In this document: piece after piece, positions 1-11,293 of the stretch
Position numbering within the stretch: the first letter of the stretch is position 1
Layout of the letters: each line of letters begins with the position of its first letter
Assembly (NCBI GenBank): GCA_008692225.1
Contig: VICG01000003.1
Coordinates: 2,349,501-2,413,500, forward strand
Length of the DNA: 64,000 bases
Direction: 5' to 3'
From: Monilinia fructicola
Taxonomy: Eukaryota > Ascomycota > Leotiomycetes > Helotiales > Sclerotiniaceae
Position numbers and translations under genes: made by a program
Notes under the pieces: generated by a model
Told to the model about the DNA's origin: nothing
Databases searched by the model: none
What the model saw: the letters and a program-made list of their open reading frames with translations, nothing else

Positions 1-1844
1 CTTGTTCGTCCAACCCATCCGCTACCAACTTCGAAAAGTCCTCCAGTTGGTGGTTTTGGAACTTTGTCGCTGCAAAGAGCGACTACTAGTGGAGCTATGT
101 AATCTGGTTTGAATGCTTGGACCATCTCTTCTGGCATAATGGTTCTGGTCATTGCAGTTCCAGCGTTTGGTGCGATTGTATTGACATAAATATTGTACTT
201 TGCACCTTCACGAGCGAGGGCACGAGAGAAACCAAGAATACCACATTTCTTTCATGGTTAGCAATGACCTTTAAAGGCATGGCATTAAACTTACAGCAGC
301 AGAATAGTTGGATTGTCCGAAGTTACCATAAATACCGCTAGTAGAAGTAGTGTTTACTACACGACCATACTTTTGCTTTAAAAAGTATGGCCATGCAGCC
401 TTGGTGACTTTGTATGTACCTCTGAGATGAACGGCAATAACTTGATCCCACATCTTATCATCCATGTTGGTGAAAGCTTTATCACGGAGAATACCAGCAT
501 TGTTGATGATAATATCAATACGTCCGTAGGCATCGATGGCAGCTTTGACAACAGCATCTCCATCTTCAGCAGATGCCTTTACACCTACGGCTTTACCTCC
601 GGACTTTTGGATTTCCTGAACGACATCATCTGGGTTCATCAAATCGTTAACAACGACCGATGCACCATATTTTGCGAATGCCAAGCAGTAGCATCGACCG
701 ATACTAACAAAATTAGCTAAAAACGCTTCGAAAATCAAACTTTAATCACTTACCCAGCACCTCCACCAGTAACTAGAGCAACCTTGCCCTTGAAATCAAG
801 AGTCTCTCCTTGCTCATTTGGACCCATCTTCATTGATCTCTCAAGAAGACCCATGAAATCCGCAGGACCAGAAGGATGTTCCGCTTCTTTGAAGTTGCTT
901 ACTTGATCCCACTTTTTCAGGATAGCTCCTGGAGTGTACGAATCATCTGCCTTGAGCAATAAACCACTTGAGCGTTCCCATCGAAGCTTGGCAATATGTC
1001 CACCGCCAACTTCGAAGATTGAACCATTCTCTTGAGCATCCTTATGGACCAAGACTGCGACAAGAGGAACCACCCAGTCTGGTTTCAGGTTTTCGAGGAT
1101 CTCAGGTGGCATGACTGTTTGGGTCATTCGACTAGCAGCTACTCCTTGTTAAAGGTCGAACAGAATCTGAAGAGGAAATAAAAAAAACATACCAATGGGA
1201 GCAATGACATTGGCGTGGATATTATATTTCGCACCCTCCTTTGCCAAAGTCTCCGTAAATCCAACCATAGCCAACTTAGCCGCAGAATAATTTGTTTGGC
1301 CAAAGCTTCCAAATAAGCCTGCCGCACTAGCAGTATTGATAACTCTTCCATACTTTTGCTTTCTGAAATGTGGCCACGCTGCTTTCGCACACTTATATGA
1401 TCCCTTTACATGCACATCGATGATCAAATCCCAATCTTTGTCTTGCATGTTCTTGAATGCAATATCGCGCAAGATACCGGCATTGTTGAGTAGGATATCG
1501 ATTCGGCCATAGTTCTTAATGGCAGTTTCAATGATCTTCTCACCCTCTGTGACACTATCGTAATTGGCTACGGCTTTTCCACCTGCGGCTTTGATTTCAT
1601 CAACTACGATATCTGCAGCCTTTAGATGATATTAGTAAGATTTTTAGGAATGCAACATGGCTAGTTGGTATCTGGAAGGGATGGGTACCTTTGTAGAGTT
1701 ACCCTCGCCCTTAAATGAACCCCCAAGATCATTGACAACTACACTTGCACCCCTTGAACCAAAAAAGAGAGCATATGCTTTCCCTAATCCACCTCCCGCT
1801 CCCGTCACAACAACGACTTGACCATCGTAACGTAGCTCCGACAT
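1..1844 (-). CDS. FOX2: Peroxisomal multifunctional beta-oxidation protein (3-hydroxyacyl-CoA dehydrogenase / enoyl-CoA hydratase 2), 3' end outside window
   Basis: Exons on the minus strand: 1844-1689, 1619-1193, 1138-754, 703-295 and 248-1, giving 541 residues in frame; the rest lies beyond base 1. Two tandem short-chain dehydrogenase domains are visible. The first has TGAGGGLG at residues 14-21, NNAG at 97-100 and Y163/K167 in YSAAK. The second has TGGGAGIG near 318-325, NNAG near 390 and Y456/K460. The YxxxK of the second domain is split by an intron (249-294). A C-terminal MaoC-type hydratase domain is expected outside the window (family knowledge; full length about 900 aa). In fungi this peroxisomal enzyme performs the second and third steps of fatty-acid beta-oxidation. 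The start at 1844 is chosen because MSELRYDGQ leads directly into the first Rossmann fold. No frameshift is seen. It is divergent from the glycerate kinase gene. Confidence 0.95.
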
Positions 1845-2462
1845 GGTTTATTTGGAAGGTATCTGCTCCGATCCTCAATTGGTCGAGTATTGATTAAAGG
1901 GATTGATAATATAGATGGGATTGAGAAGAAGATTGAAGAAAGAGATGGTGAAGACAATGGTTGAGATGAAGATATGAAAGTAATTAATGTTTGTTGTAGA
2001 AAAGGCTCGGCTGCTTTATTGAAGGGCAGTTGGGAAGTCTTCATAAGACTCGACTTACCTCGGTACACGCTTAGCCTTGAAGCTCCATACATACGGAGTA
2101 CTGTTCCCATGACTCCACATTTCTGGGGTGCGCCGGATGGAACAGTTAGCTGCACGCGGTGTGATGAGGATGATGATGATGGATCCTTTCTTCACATGTG
2201 AATGAATCTTCACTGAAAAGAATCTTACTAGGTATCTATAAGTACTTGCATCTACCTTTAGAAAGGTTATGAATGAATTCGGTCGAATTAGTCGAATAAA
2301 TATTGGATATTGATATGTTGATCTGTTGATCCTTTAAATATGAATGATTACTAGGTAATCAATTAATCTTCCTTCCTCTACTTGGTACTTGTAACAAGTA
2401 CCTATATTTATTACATGTGAATTGAGAAGCCACCAACTTCAACACCGTAGAAAGAATCCTTC
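1845..2462. other. Divergent intergenic region between FOX2 and glycerate kinase (left part)
   Basis: There is no convincing coding sequence. It should contain the FOX2 promoter and 5' leader. It includes the CCTCGG site at 2058-2063 and the word TACGGAGTA at 2092-2100, which recurs elsewhere in this window. Confidence 0.6.
2058..2063 (+). promoter_or_regulatory. Possible fatty-acid response element (CCTCGG) upstream of FOX2
   Basis: CCTCGG lies about 214 bp upstream of the FOX2 start codon. In Aspergillus and other filamentous fungi the FarA/FarB regulators bind CCTCGG in promoters of beta-oxidation genes. A 6-mer is weak evidence alone. I did not find the motif in the first 300 bp upstream of the acyl-CoA synthetase. 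Confidence 0.4.
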
Positions 2463-2588
2463 GGTTAGTTCTGGTTCTAGTTCTGGTTCTAGTTCTGGTT
2501 CTAGTTCTAGTTCTAGTTCTAGTTCTAGTTCTCGTTCTAGTTCTAGTTCTAGTTCTCGTTCTAATTTTCGTTCTACTAGTAGTTCTAG
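2463..2588. repeat. Hexanucleotide repeat (GTTCTA)n with GTTCTG/GTTCTC variants
   Basis: About 20 near-perfect 6-bp units, with single-base interruptions that change A to G or C in the last unit position. It lies 115 bp upstream of the glycerate kinase start. On the minus strand it would read as Arg-Thr dipeptides, but no gene context supports translation. Confidence 0.9.
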
Positions 2589-2702
2589 TAACTAATTCGA
2601 AATCACATTCTACAGAGTACAGCAAGTAGCATTTCAGACGGGTTTACCCCTTCCCGTCGACCATTAATAATAACACGGGAGTGGGGGAAACTATCTACAC
2701 CC

Positions 2703-3823
2703 ATGAACCGAACCACCCCCCTCATTCATTTTCGGGCCCCCAATGACCCTCATTTTACATCTAATATTACTTCCATCATGACTACCTCCTCCAATCCAAT
2801 CTCCAATCCTACCATAATCGACGACAAAACGCCGCACATCCTCCCATTCATCCTCAATCATCTATCCCTCCATCAAAAAGCACACCCGTCTCGCCCTTTC
2901 ATCGTCGGACTAAATGGTATCCAAGGAGCCGGTAAAACCACACTCGTCAACACACTCTACGAGATCCTCACTCGAGATCATGGACTTGAAACCTTAGTAT
3001 TAAGCATCGACGATTTATATCTGACGCGAAAGGATCAAGAGAAATTGGCGCAAGAGAACGAAGGAAACAAATTGGTGAGATTCAGAGGGGAACCCGGTAT
3101 ACATTTCTCCAATCCTCTTCTCTCTACCCCTCAACGCGCATATCCACAAACCCACCTGCTAATCACCCATCCACCCAACCAGGCACCCACGACATCCCTC
3201 TCGCGCGCAAGCTCTTCAACTCCCTCCTCCAATCCCCCCCGCGCCCCACCAAAATCCCCTGCTACGATAAATCCCTCCACGCCGGCCTCGGGGACCGCTC
3301 CCCCACCTCCCGCACCGTCAACGACCCCAGGCAAAACCAGCGACCCATCCAAGTCCTCCTCTTCGAAGGCTGGTGCGTCGGATTCCGCGCTCTCCCCCCA
3401 CCCGCCATCGCCCGCGCCCACCAAGCAAGTCTCGCGCTGCCGCCAACCTCCCCGACGTATACGACCCTGCGCGACCACGCCCTCTCCTCCCTCCTCTTCG
3501 TCAACGAAAAGCTGCAGGAATACGATGCGATCACCGACACCTTCGACATCTTCGTCCATATCGACGCCCTAGACACGCAATACGTATACGAGTGGAGGAA
3601 ACAACAAGAGCAAGTGCTCCGACGGGAAAAGGGCACCGGGATGACGGACGAGCAGGTGAAGACTTTCGTCGACGCGTATTATCCCGCCTACGAGCTCTAT
3701 CTCGACGGAGTCCGCAAGGGAATCTTCACGGAAAGGGCAGCGGCGGAAGGAGCGTGGAAGGGGAAACAGTTGAGACTGGTGGTGGGCAAGGATAGGCGAG
3801 TAGTAGATGTGGAAAAGGTTTGA
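2703..3823 (+). CDS. TDA10: D-glycerate 3-kinase-like P-loop kinase (Tda10 family)
   Basis: Two exons, 2703-3096 and 3183-3823, with a phase-1 intron of 86 nt (GTATAC...CTAATC...CAG). The protein is 344 aa. A Walker A motif, GIQGAGKTT, is at residues 72-80. SIDDLYLTRKD follows at about 101, and EGWCVGF is in exon 2, a combination typical of the eukaryotic glycerate kinase/Tda10 family related to phosphoribulokinase and uridine kinase. Family members phosphorylate glycerate or remain uncharacterised ATP-binding proteins (yeast Tda10). Another in-frame ATG at 2778 (MTTSSNP) would give 319 aa and may be the true start, because residues 1-25 look unconserved. Exon 2 is markedly GC- and C-rich compared with its neighbours. 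No frameshift is seen. Confidence 0.88.
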
Positions 3824-4558
3824 TGGTTGAGATGTCCATGGGTGATTGTGCTTGACTTGTTAGGTAGGTAACTTAGAAGTAAGCCTTGGAATTTCCATGA
3901 TGCAGGAAGAACCCGAGAGCACATATCAAGTGAATACATACGCTCGACCGAGCCACCCATGACAGTCCCACGACATGAAATCTCAGGACTCATGGAAAAT
4001 ATGAGCTCAACATGAATATTGATCGCGACTCATCTAATCTGTTGAAAACGTAATCATATAATATCCCACCACATTTGAACAAATATCTACACGAGGCTAC
4101 TTCTTGTGACATCATAGCGTAAATTCAAGAGGTGGCTTCATATGTAGCAGTCTCGCTTGATGATGATTATGATCAGGGGTATTTCCAAACAGACTTGAAT
4201 TCCGATTGCAAGGGAGCATCCATGGATCTCAGAGTAAACAGATTTAGGAACAAAATTATCTAGTAGCATTAATTTAAAAGCCAATGGGTATCTCGAAAAT
4301 AGCTAGCGTAGAACTCCCTGCCAAATGCAAAGTATATAAATCATGTGGTCCTTCCGTTCCCAGACGCCATAACCTAGGCGCTTCCATCCCCATGCTAAAT
4401 GATCCTCCGTTTATTAACATACTTCGATAGTTACATATAAGCCCAGCCTGGTTGTGATCAATTATCAGGCGTTCAAGACGTTGTGAGCTTCGTATAAAGC
4501 AAGACTTTGTTCCATGCACCGTCAGCATAGTATCAGCTCTCGTACACGTCGCAGTTGT
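3824..4558. other. Intergenic, convergent 3' ends
   Basis: Lies between the 3' ends of the glycerate kinase gene (plus) and the ECM11-like gene (minus). I see no coding sequence or structured repeat in it. Confidence 0.6.
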
Positions 4559-6116
4559 CTATATATTTCCCTCAATGACTCCCTTAGCACCTCTTTTCAT
4601 ACGTTCCATATCTTGGTTGTAGACCTTTAGACATCTTCTCACATCGTTTTCTCTCTTCTCGATCTCTCTTTCAAACTGCGCAACCACATCCCTTTTTTCT
4701 TTCCTAGCATTCTTAAGTGCGGACAGGGTGTCTGAAAATCTATCTAGAAACCAATCCCCCGCTTGCTCCCATTCATCCTTAGACAGACTACCGAAGAACT
4801 CGGCCATGGCGGAGCGCTGGTTGTCTATGAGTTGTTCATTTGATGTTCGAATCTGTTCGACATGGTAGCTAATACGTTCTGGAAGGGGACGTTCTGAGAT
4901 TGACATGTCCGGTTCACTAGATTGCTCAGGAACAACCGGGGCAGCTTCAAATGACTCGTCTTTAAGTTGTTGATAATCCATATTTTTCAAAGCGACATCA
5001 TCATAATCAAGCTCCATGCTAGCAAGATGGAGGTTGCCATTCTGATGTAAGTTGGCTGTTGGTTGTCGATCGATTGGCCGGGATTGGAGCGCTGGTTGTT
5101 CTTCCAGGCGAGTTTCCTCTTCAGAGTACTCATCGCCATCAGAAGTTCCATCCAGTTGAGCTGGTGGCGAGATGTTTTCAGTGCGTGGCGGTGGAATAAC
5201 ATATGGCGCAATACTTCGAGGAACAGAATTCTCTATGCTTTCAACTACTTGGGAGGCTTTGGCATTCTTCGGAACTGGCGAAAATACACCTTCGTCAAAA
5301 ACTCGCTTTCGAGAAGCTTCGGCTGCTTGCACAACACTCTTTGGACGATTTGCGAGAGTGTTCACCTGGCCAGACTGATTGAAGCGACCGGCAATCTTAT
5401 TTTTTGTAGAATTGGGTTGTGGTGCTTTATGCAGTGGTGGTAGTGAATGAATATCGGGTTTTTGTGTCTGGCTCTGTTTGTAAATAGACTGTCCAAGAGC
5501 TTGCGTGTGTGGTCCTTGACTATTATATTGGTGAAAATTTTTGTATGATTGATGCTCAAGTGGCTCGTCCTTGATATAATCCTTTCCAGGGTCAGAGTCA
5601 TCCTGTAAATCCCTATCGTTGTCATTATGATATTGCGCGGCCTGGTGATAAGGTTGTTCTGCCTCATCCCAGTGATAGTCGTTAACATATTCGTTATTGG
5701 CCCTAACACCTGCCACGTTTTGCTTACTCAAAAAGTTTTCCTGGCTCACGGTATCATCAAAAGTCATCGCCCACTGTAGAAGTCTCAAATTTGTCGCGGT
5801 TTTCTTGTTCGTGTCCATAGTCCAAATCCATCGGGTGTCCCCCATGAACAGCACTACCCTGAGGAACTCCAACTTGTTGCCCATAAGCGGGGTCTTGATC
5901 ATGGGCTCTATTCGCGTTGGCAGATTCGGGGCGTGCCTTCCTGTTGACTCTCAGCTTACTGGCGATTGATTGTCGGCTTGCCCGCTCTGGTCCTGTAGGC
6001 GATGGTGTTGGCGGGGGCACATCCGTAGTACGATCAACGAAGCCCAAAAGCTTGTTATGAGTCGCCATATCATAAATATTTGTAAGGAAATTGTTGACAG
6101 TAAAGTTCAATGGCAT
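4559..6116 (-). CDS. ECM11: ECM11-domain protein (apparent 1-nt frameshift)
   Basis: One long minus-strand reading. The N-terminal part runs from 6116 (or the better-context ATG at 6068, MATHNKLLGF) to about 5762. The rest runs in another frame to the stop at 4559. Removing one base from the run of four A/T at 5759-5762 joins VGDDF to DDTVSQENF and gives about 518 aa (502 from the second ATG). The middle is low-complexity and polar. The C-terminal ~80 residues are a charged helical module with EFFGSLSKDEWEQAGDWF followed by a coiled coil, resembling the fungal ECM11 C-terminal domain. In yeast Ecm11 is a SUMOylated synaptonemal-complex component; its role in filamentous fungi is unclear. The family call rests on the C-terminus only. 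Confidence 0.65.
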
Positions 6117-6734
6117 GTGTGGCCGAATTGAAAAAATGAAAAGAAGTAGGACTTATGTGCATAAAGATGGTATGCGATCGCAAATCAATTCATTCCCATG
6201 ATTTATATTAGATGTTGAGCTTATGAGGAGGGGCACGCTTCCATGAAATAAGACGAATGGAGGTAGGTGACTTAATTCTTGTCGAAAATATATGATACTC
6301 GTAGAGATTGTTGGAAACTTTCGGTGCAGATGGTTGTCCATGCGTTGCGACCTCCCATGATATCTAATCAAAGAAACGCGACTTTCGCGACATCCACTGG
6401 TAAGCACGTGACGCTTCTGATGAACGTTCGGGCGCATCTGCTTTACCCGTTTCTACAGTAACTTGGAATTGTTATTATCGCAACATCGGAGAGCGTTCGT
6501 TTGGCGAGTGTCAGAATCAATCTTCCAACCTGGAAGTTTATAGAATTGTGAAAACATCCGCTTCAACATGAAATCTAAATTAGGATAAGTGAAGCCTGTC
6601 TGTACTACCCATATTGCCAGACTATCATACAATTGCAAACCACCAGAATGAACCACACCAAACGCTCAAAAATCACGAATTTTCATGACCTACGTATCCC
6701 TCGTAAACCATAACCACATAGTTTTTAAAGGCTT
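6117..6734. other. Intergenic between two minus-strand genes
   Basis: Contains the 3' flank of the acyl-CoA synthetase gene and the upstream region of the ECM11-like gene. No coding sequence or notable repeat is seen. Confidence 0.55.
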
Positions 6735-8951
6735 TCAGTTATTCCTAGCATATACTGCATCAACCTCCTTCTTAAACTTCTCCAAAATCTTTTTACGTTG
6801 CAACTTTTGTGCCGATGTTACCAATCCCTGTCGGTGTTAGCATGTATCATATTTCGAGAGGAGAGAATACTAACATTCTGAGGGGTCCATTCTTCATCCG
6901 ACAGGACAACACCTTCAATGATTTCGATCCCCTGACAGTCCACCAGATTTACCAGCTTGCTGTAATTCTTTCAGAACGGCATCTTGAATCTTCTTCTCGT
7001 GTACCAATTCTTCAATACTGGATCCTTCAACTCCAATTCGTTCAGCAAGTTTCTTCAATGCAGGCTCGGCTGGAACGATTAAAGCAACTGGCTTGGTTTT
7101 CTGTTGATCAGCATAAACGCAGATATTTGCTACTACTGTGGCCGAGCGGTAAATAGATTCGAGTTTCTCGAGTGCGATATATTCTCCGTTTTGAGTTTTG
7201 ACCAAGTTCTTCTTTCGGTCAATAATGTTGAGATGGCCATTCTTATCCCACTCTCCAATATCACCAGTCTTAAACCATCCATCCTCGGTCAAAGCTTCCG
7301 CTGTTTCTTGGGGGTTCTCGTAATAACCTTCCATGACAGAGTCTCCTCGGATCCAAATTTCTCCTTGAGGGTTTGGCTTGTTGGTTGCATAATATCCAGC
7401 ATCGGGGAAATCAACAAGCTTGATTTCGATAGAGCCAGGAATATCACCTAATGCTTCATCAGTCCACTCCATAGGGTCCATCAAAGCACCCATAGCGGTG
7501 GTTTCGGTCAATCCATATCCATTAATCATCGGAGTAATGGCCATGGAAATGAATCGCTGAGTATCTTTAGCAATTGGTCCACCACCATTCATACAAATTC
7601 TGAGTTTTCCACCAGTGGCTTCCTTGACCTTCTTGAAGACCAGTGCATCCAACACTTCTGCACCTGGAAGACCATAGCGTAAAAGGTTACTCTTGGCCCA
7701 AAGTGCACCCCAAAAGAGGTTTTTAACAACTGGGCTGCCACCATTGACCTTTGCAACAATGCCTTTCTTGACAGACTCCCATACAGCGGGGACACCAACC
7801 AACACCGTTGGCCTGAACTCTCGAATGTCCCCCTTGCAGTTTCTGACGGATGTATCGGACAAAGTTTTAGGATTGCCGTAACCCATAGTTCCACCCCAGT
7901 ATAAACAAGGCATTTTCGAAGACGAATTCGAGAATATGAGCAAGAGGGAGGTACGTCAAAAGACCATCACCTGGGCCAAGATATGGCTCAACAATTACGT
8001 TAACACCCGCAACTATAAAAAGCGCAAGCGCGAGTCAGCTCAAAGTACAGGTTTTACATAAAATAGTGTCAACTCACCAGCTGCGACAACGGCCTTGTGC
8101 TTAAGTGGCACGCCCTTTGGTGGTCCAGTAGAGCCCGAGGTATACATGATGCAGCACAAATCCTCTGCTTCGGGGGGTACTGTTTCGACGGGATTCTCTT
8201 CGCCAAGCTTTCGTAACTCTTCAAAACTCAGAATCTTGAGTTTCTCGTGTGCCTTTTTCAGGCTATCAATGTTCTCTTGTTTAACCTCGTTCTGACTGTT
8301 CCAGATGACGTATTGAATGTCATGGGCTTCTTTGAGAGGATTGATCAAGGTTGGTAGTAGATGAGGATCCAAAAAGATAGCTTTGGCCCTGGTTGCAACC
8401 AAGGAATGCGTAAGTCCCTCCTCTCCCAAAGTATCATACGCTGTAACAATCGGCATGGATTGAGACACTGCACCATGAGCAGATGCTAACCAATGAGCAC
8501 TTGTCGCGGCGAAAATATGAACTCGATCTTCCTTCTTCAACCCAAGCTTTCTATATCCCGCTCCAATTTGTAAGATCAACTTCTCATATTCAGAAAAACT
8601 CATATATTTGTATTCGCTGAGTTCGAAGTATGTCCATTTCTTATCGACCTCTCGTTGTTCGCCATCAACCATCTTCTTCACCTTCTTCACCTCTTGATGA
8701 GTCTTGATTAATGTACGACTCCCGACAGCTTTCGCATTGCCATACTTCTCGGAGCTTCGTTTGATTATATCGAAAACGGTTGAAACATCTTCGGAAGGCC
8801 GGGTTGCAAGCTTGTTGACTGTCAAAGGATGTCTTCTTGGGATAGTCTCGCCCTCTACAGTTTTGTAACCAGGAGCCTCTGCACTGAACGGTGGTGTGTG
8901 GTAAAACCTAGCTTGAACTGTAGCATTCTTGAGTGACCCCGAAGACGACAT
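6735..8951 (-). CDS. FAA1: Long-chain fatty acid-CoA ligase (two apparent 1-nt frameshifts)
   Basis: Exons are 8951-8078, 8012-6875 and 6827-6735, with introns of 65 nt (phase 1) and 47 nt (phase 0). After removing two single extra bases the model is exactly 700 aa, the usual length for fungal Faa proteins. The AMP-binding P-loop YTSGSTGPPKG is near residue 272. GYGLTET and the FACS-signature region (DGWFKTGDIGEWDKNGHLNIIDR) are in exon 2. The extra bases are a T at 7907-7908 (restores FENACLYWGG) and one base of the four-C run at 6929-6932 (restores GLSGIEIIEG). The enzyme activates long-chain fatty acids to acyl-CoA for lipid synthesis and beta-oxidation. The C-terminus ends VYARNN, so there is no PTS1. 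FOX2 lies about 5 kb away. Assignment to FAA1 rather than FAA4 is arbitrary. Confidence 0.92.
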
Positions 8952-9288
8952 TTTGTAGCGGGTGATGATGAAGCTTGAGTATTAAAAGTTGACAGATGTG
9001 ATAGGTGAATGGATAGATGAGTAGCTGAAGTCGCGATACGTAGCTCGTTCTTTCACGATTGCTTGAACTCGTGTAAACTCGTGGAACTTAAACAACAATA
9101 GATAAGTACGCGTAGTCCCTCGATGATATTGGGGTTTTCTAGATACTATATGAAGGTCACCTCTTCAAATCAAGAAAAGGTTGAGGTATTGATATTTAGG
9201 AATTTGAATTGGGTAATGGAATGACCTTGGAGTTGGCAATTGAGGCTGGGGATGGAAAGCGAGCGAGCTATCTTAATATGTATTGATT
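8952..9288. other. Upstream region of acyl-CoA synthetase
   Basis: Probable promoter and 5' leader of the minus-strand ligase gene. No coding sequence is seen. Composition is ordinary up to the AT-rich element that starts at 9289. Confidence 0.5.
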
Positions 9289-10043
9289 TGTTCCAGGGTT
9301 TATGCCAATACTAGGTACCTTATTAGTATATTAATCAATATAGATATTACCTATATTACTAAAAAAACAATTAATACTCTAATACGATAAGACTTATTAT
9401 AATATATTTTATAAAGATTTCTATAAAAATAAATATTTTCTTAAAAATTTAACTTTTTAAAGAACTAGAATTATAATTAGTATTTTTTCTTTTATTTAAA
9501 AATAAAATTTAAATACTTTATAATTTTACAAATATATTAATTAAAATATAAACTTATTTACCTTTTATTCTATTCAAACTATATATTAAGATAATATAAA
9601 AAATATAAAATCTACTTTATATTATATATTTTATTCTTTATCTTCTTTATTATAAACTCTACTTTACTTTATATTTTACTTTATATTTTATTATATATTT
9701 TACTATAGATTTTACTCTTTATTATATTTTACTCTTTTACTATAGATTTAATTCTCTACTTTAAGTCTACTCTTTATTATAAATTCTAATACTTAATATT
9801 ATATAAAATTTATAATAAAAGAATAAAAGAATAAAATACCTTTAATTTAAATAGTAATGTCTTTAATTTTAATCGTATAGAAGTATTTTTTTTTTCTTCT
9901 TTTTATAATACAATATAAAATTATTATATTTCTTATTACTTTTATATACTCTAGTTTATACTACAATATACTCCGTAGAGGAACAACGAACGAATACCTT
10001 ACGTTACTTCGCGAATCCCGAAATTCGCGAATACCCTGGAACA
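9289..10043. mobile_element. Extremely AT-rich 755-bp island bounded by 11-bp inverted repeats and GATT direct repeats
   Basis: TGTTCCAGGGT at 9289-9299 is exactly mirrored by ACCCTGGAACA at 10033-10043. GATT flanks both ends directly (9285-9288 and 10044-10047), as a target-site duplication would. The interior is almost pure A/T with strongly depleted G and C, as expected for a repeat eroded by RIP. No coding capacity remains. Family is unknown. Short terminal repeats plus a 4-bp duplication could be chance; the AT island itself is certain. Confidence 0.55.
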
Positions 10044-11293
10044 GATTTATTGATATGACGCTACCTTCAGGACCTTTTGCTTTTGTTTGAACCAAGATCC
10101 CTTCTTGAGCTTACCTAATTACTTGGTGATGAGGTAATCCACGGATTATCCGTCGATGATTGGCTTGCATTTACCAACTTCTCAATCATTCATACACTTC
10201 AACCAATCACATTCCTCACTAGTCCAAAGCTCCAGAATCGGAACACGGAGTACCGATTGAAGAGGTACCCATGGACCCGTGGACCAACCTAGGTACTTTT
10301 AAACATCTTACTGTTCCAAGGTTGTTGCAGGAGCAAGGTAAGCAGACAGCAATATGATGGTGATGATATGAATGTATGCATGTGGACTACCTGCTACTTA
10401 CCCGAATGAATTGATGGAGAGAGATATAAAGCTTCCAGGTTGGTTGCAGTCTTTTCGTTATTATACAAGTCACCCACCAGATTATTAAATAACAGCGCAC
10501 GTCTTTTATTGAAGCTATTCCCAAATTCATTCCATGTCTTTTTGATTGTTGAGATATTAAAGGATATTTGTTGTGTTTTGTTCAACCAATTAGTTAGTTC
10601 TATTGGTACACCGTCCGTACGCATCCGGACTTGGTTGATTGATTGATTGATTGATTGATTGACATTGCAGATAGACATCGCATAAACATCGCATACGATA
10701 GATACAGTACAGGACAATACATTCAGTACATGGAAAACTATAGGCGGGTCACAGACGGCAAAGCGGAGAAACTTTCTTCTTCCATGTGCCAACACTCAAG
10801 CAATTCCAAAGCATTTACGAAGCTGAACCTGATAGGCAATTGATTGTCTTAACGTCAAGCCCTATTTTTTCAATAGTCACATCTAGGTATATTGAGAAGG
10901 GTCTCACTAGCCAATCTGGAACTATCAACCATGACAGGTATACAGTTGTTTCTGAATTCTCTTGGTCCTGAGGTTGAGGATCCAGAAGAAGGTAGGCAAA
11001 ACGAATTCATTATATATTTAAAGCGATTTTCTTGTTTTCAAAATAGCCAAGTGGTTTCCGTCTGCTTGGAATGAGGCAGTGTGATAGCCTTTTGGTTACA
11101 CAGCAGCTCACTGTGGCGCGAGGTAATTGCCGAAGAAGGGGGAAACTGTTGGCTGCTTTTGAAGCACCATCAAGATGGTTGTTGACTCGTTGAGAAGTTT
11201 ATGTACGGTCAATATCTTAGAATTTAAGCACAAATTCGTATATTCATTTCCAATAGTACCGAAGAGTCATTCGGACATTCGGATATATTGGCC
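10044..11293. other. Intergenic region before RKM5-like gene
   Basis: No supported gene. It contains ACGGAGTA at 10245-10252 and a (TTGA)n microsatellite at 10633-10662. The last few hundred bases are the likely promoter of the methyltransferase gene. Confidence 0.5.
10633..10662. repeat. (TTGA)n microsatellite
   Basis: About seven perfect 4-bp units. Confidence 0.85.
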
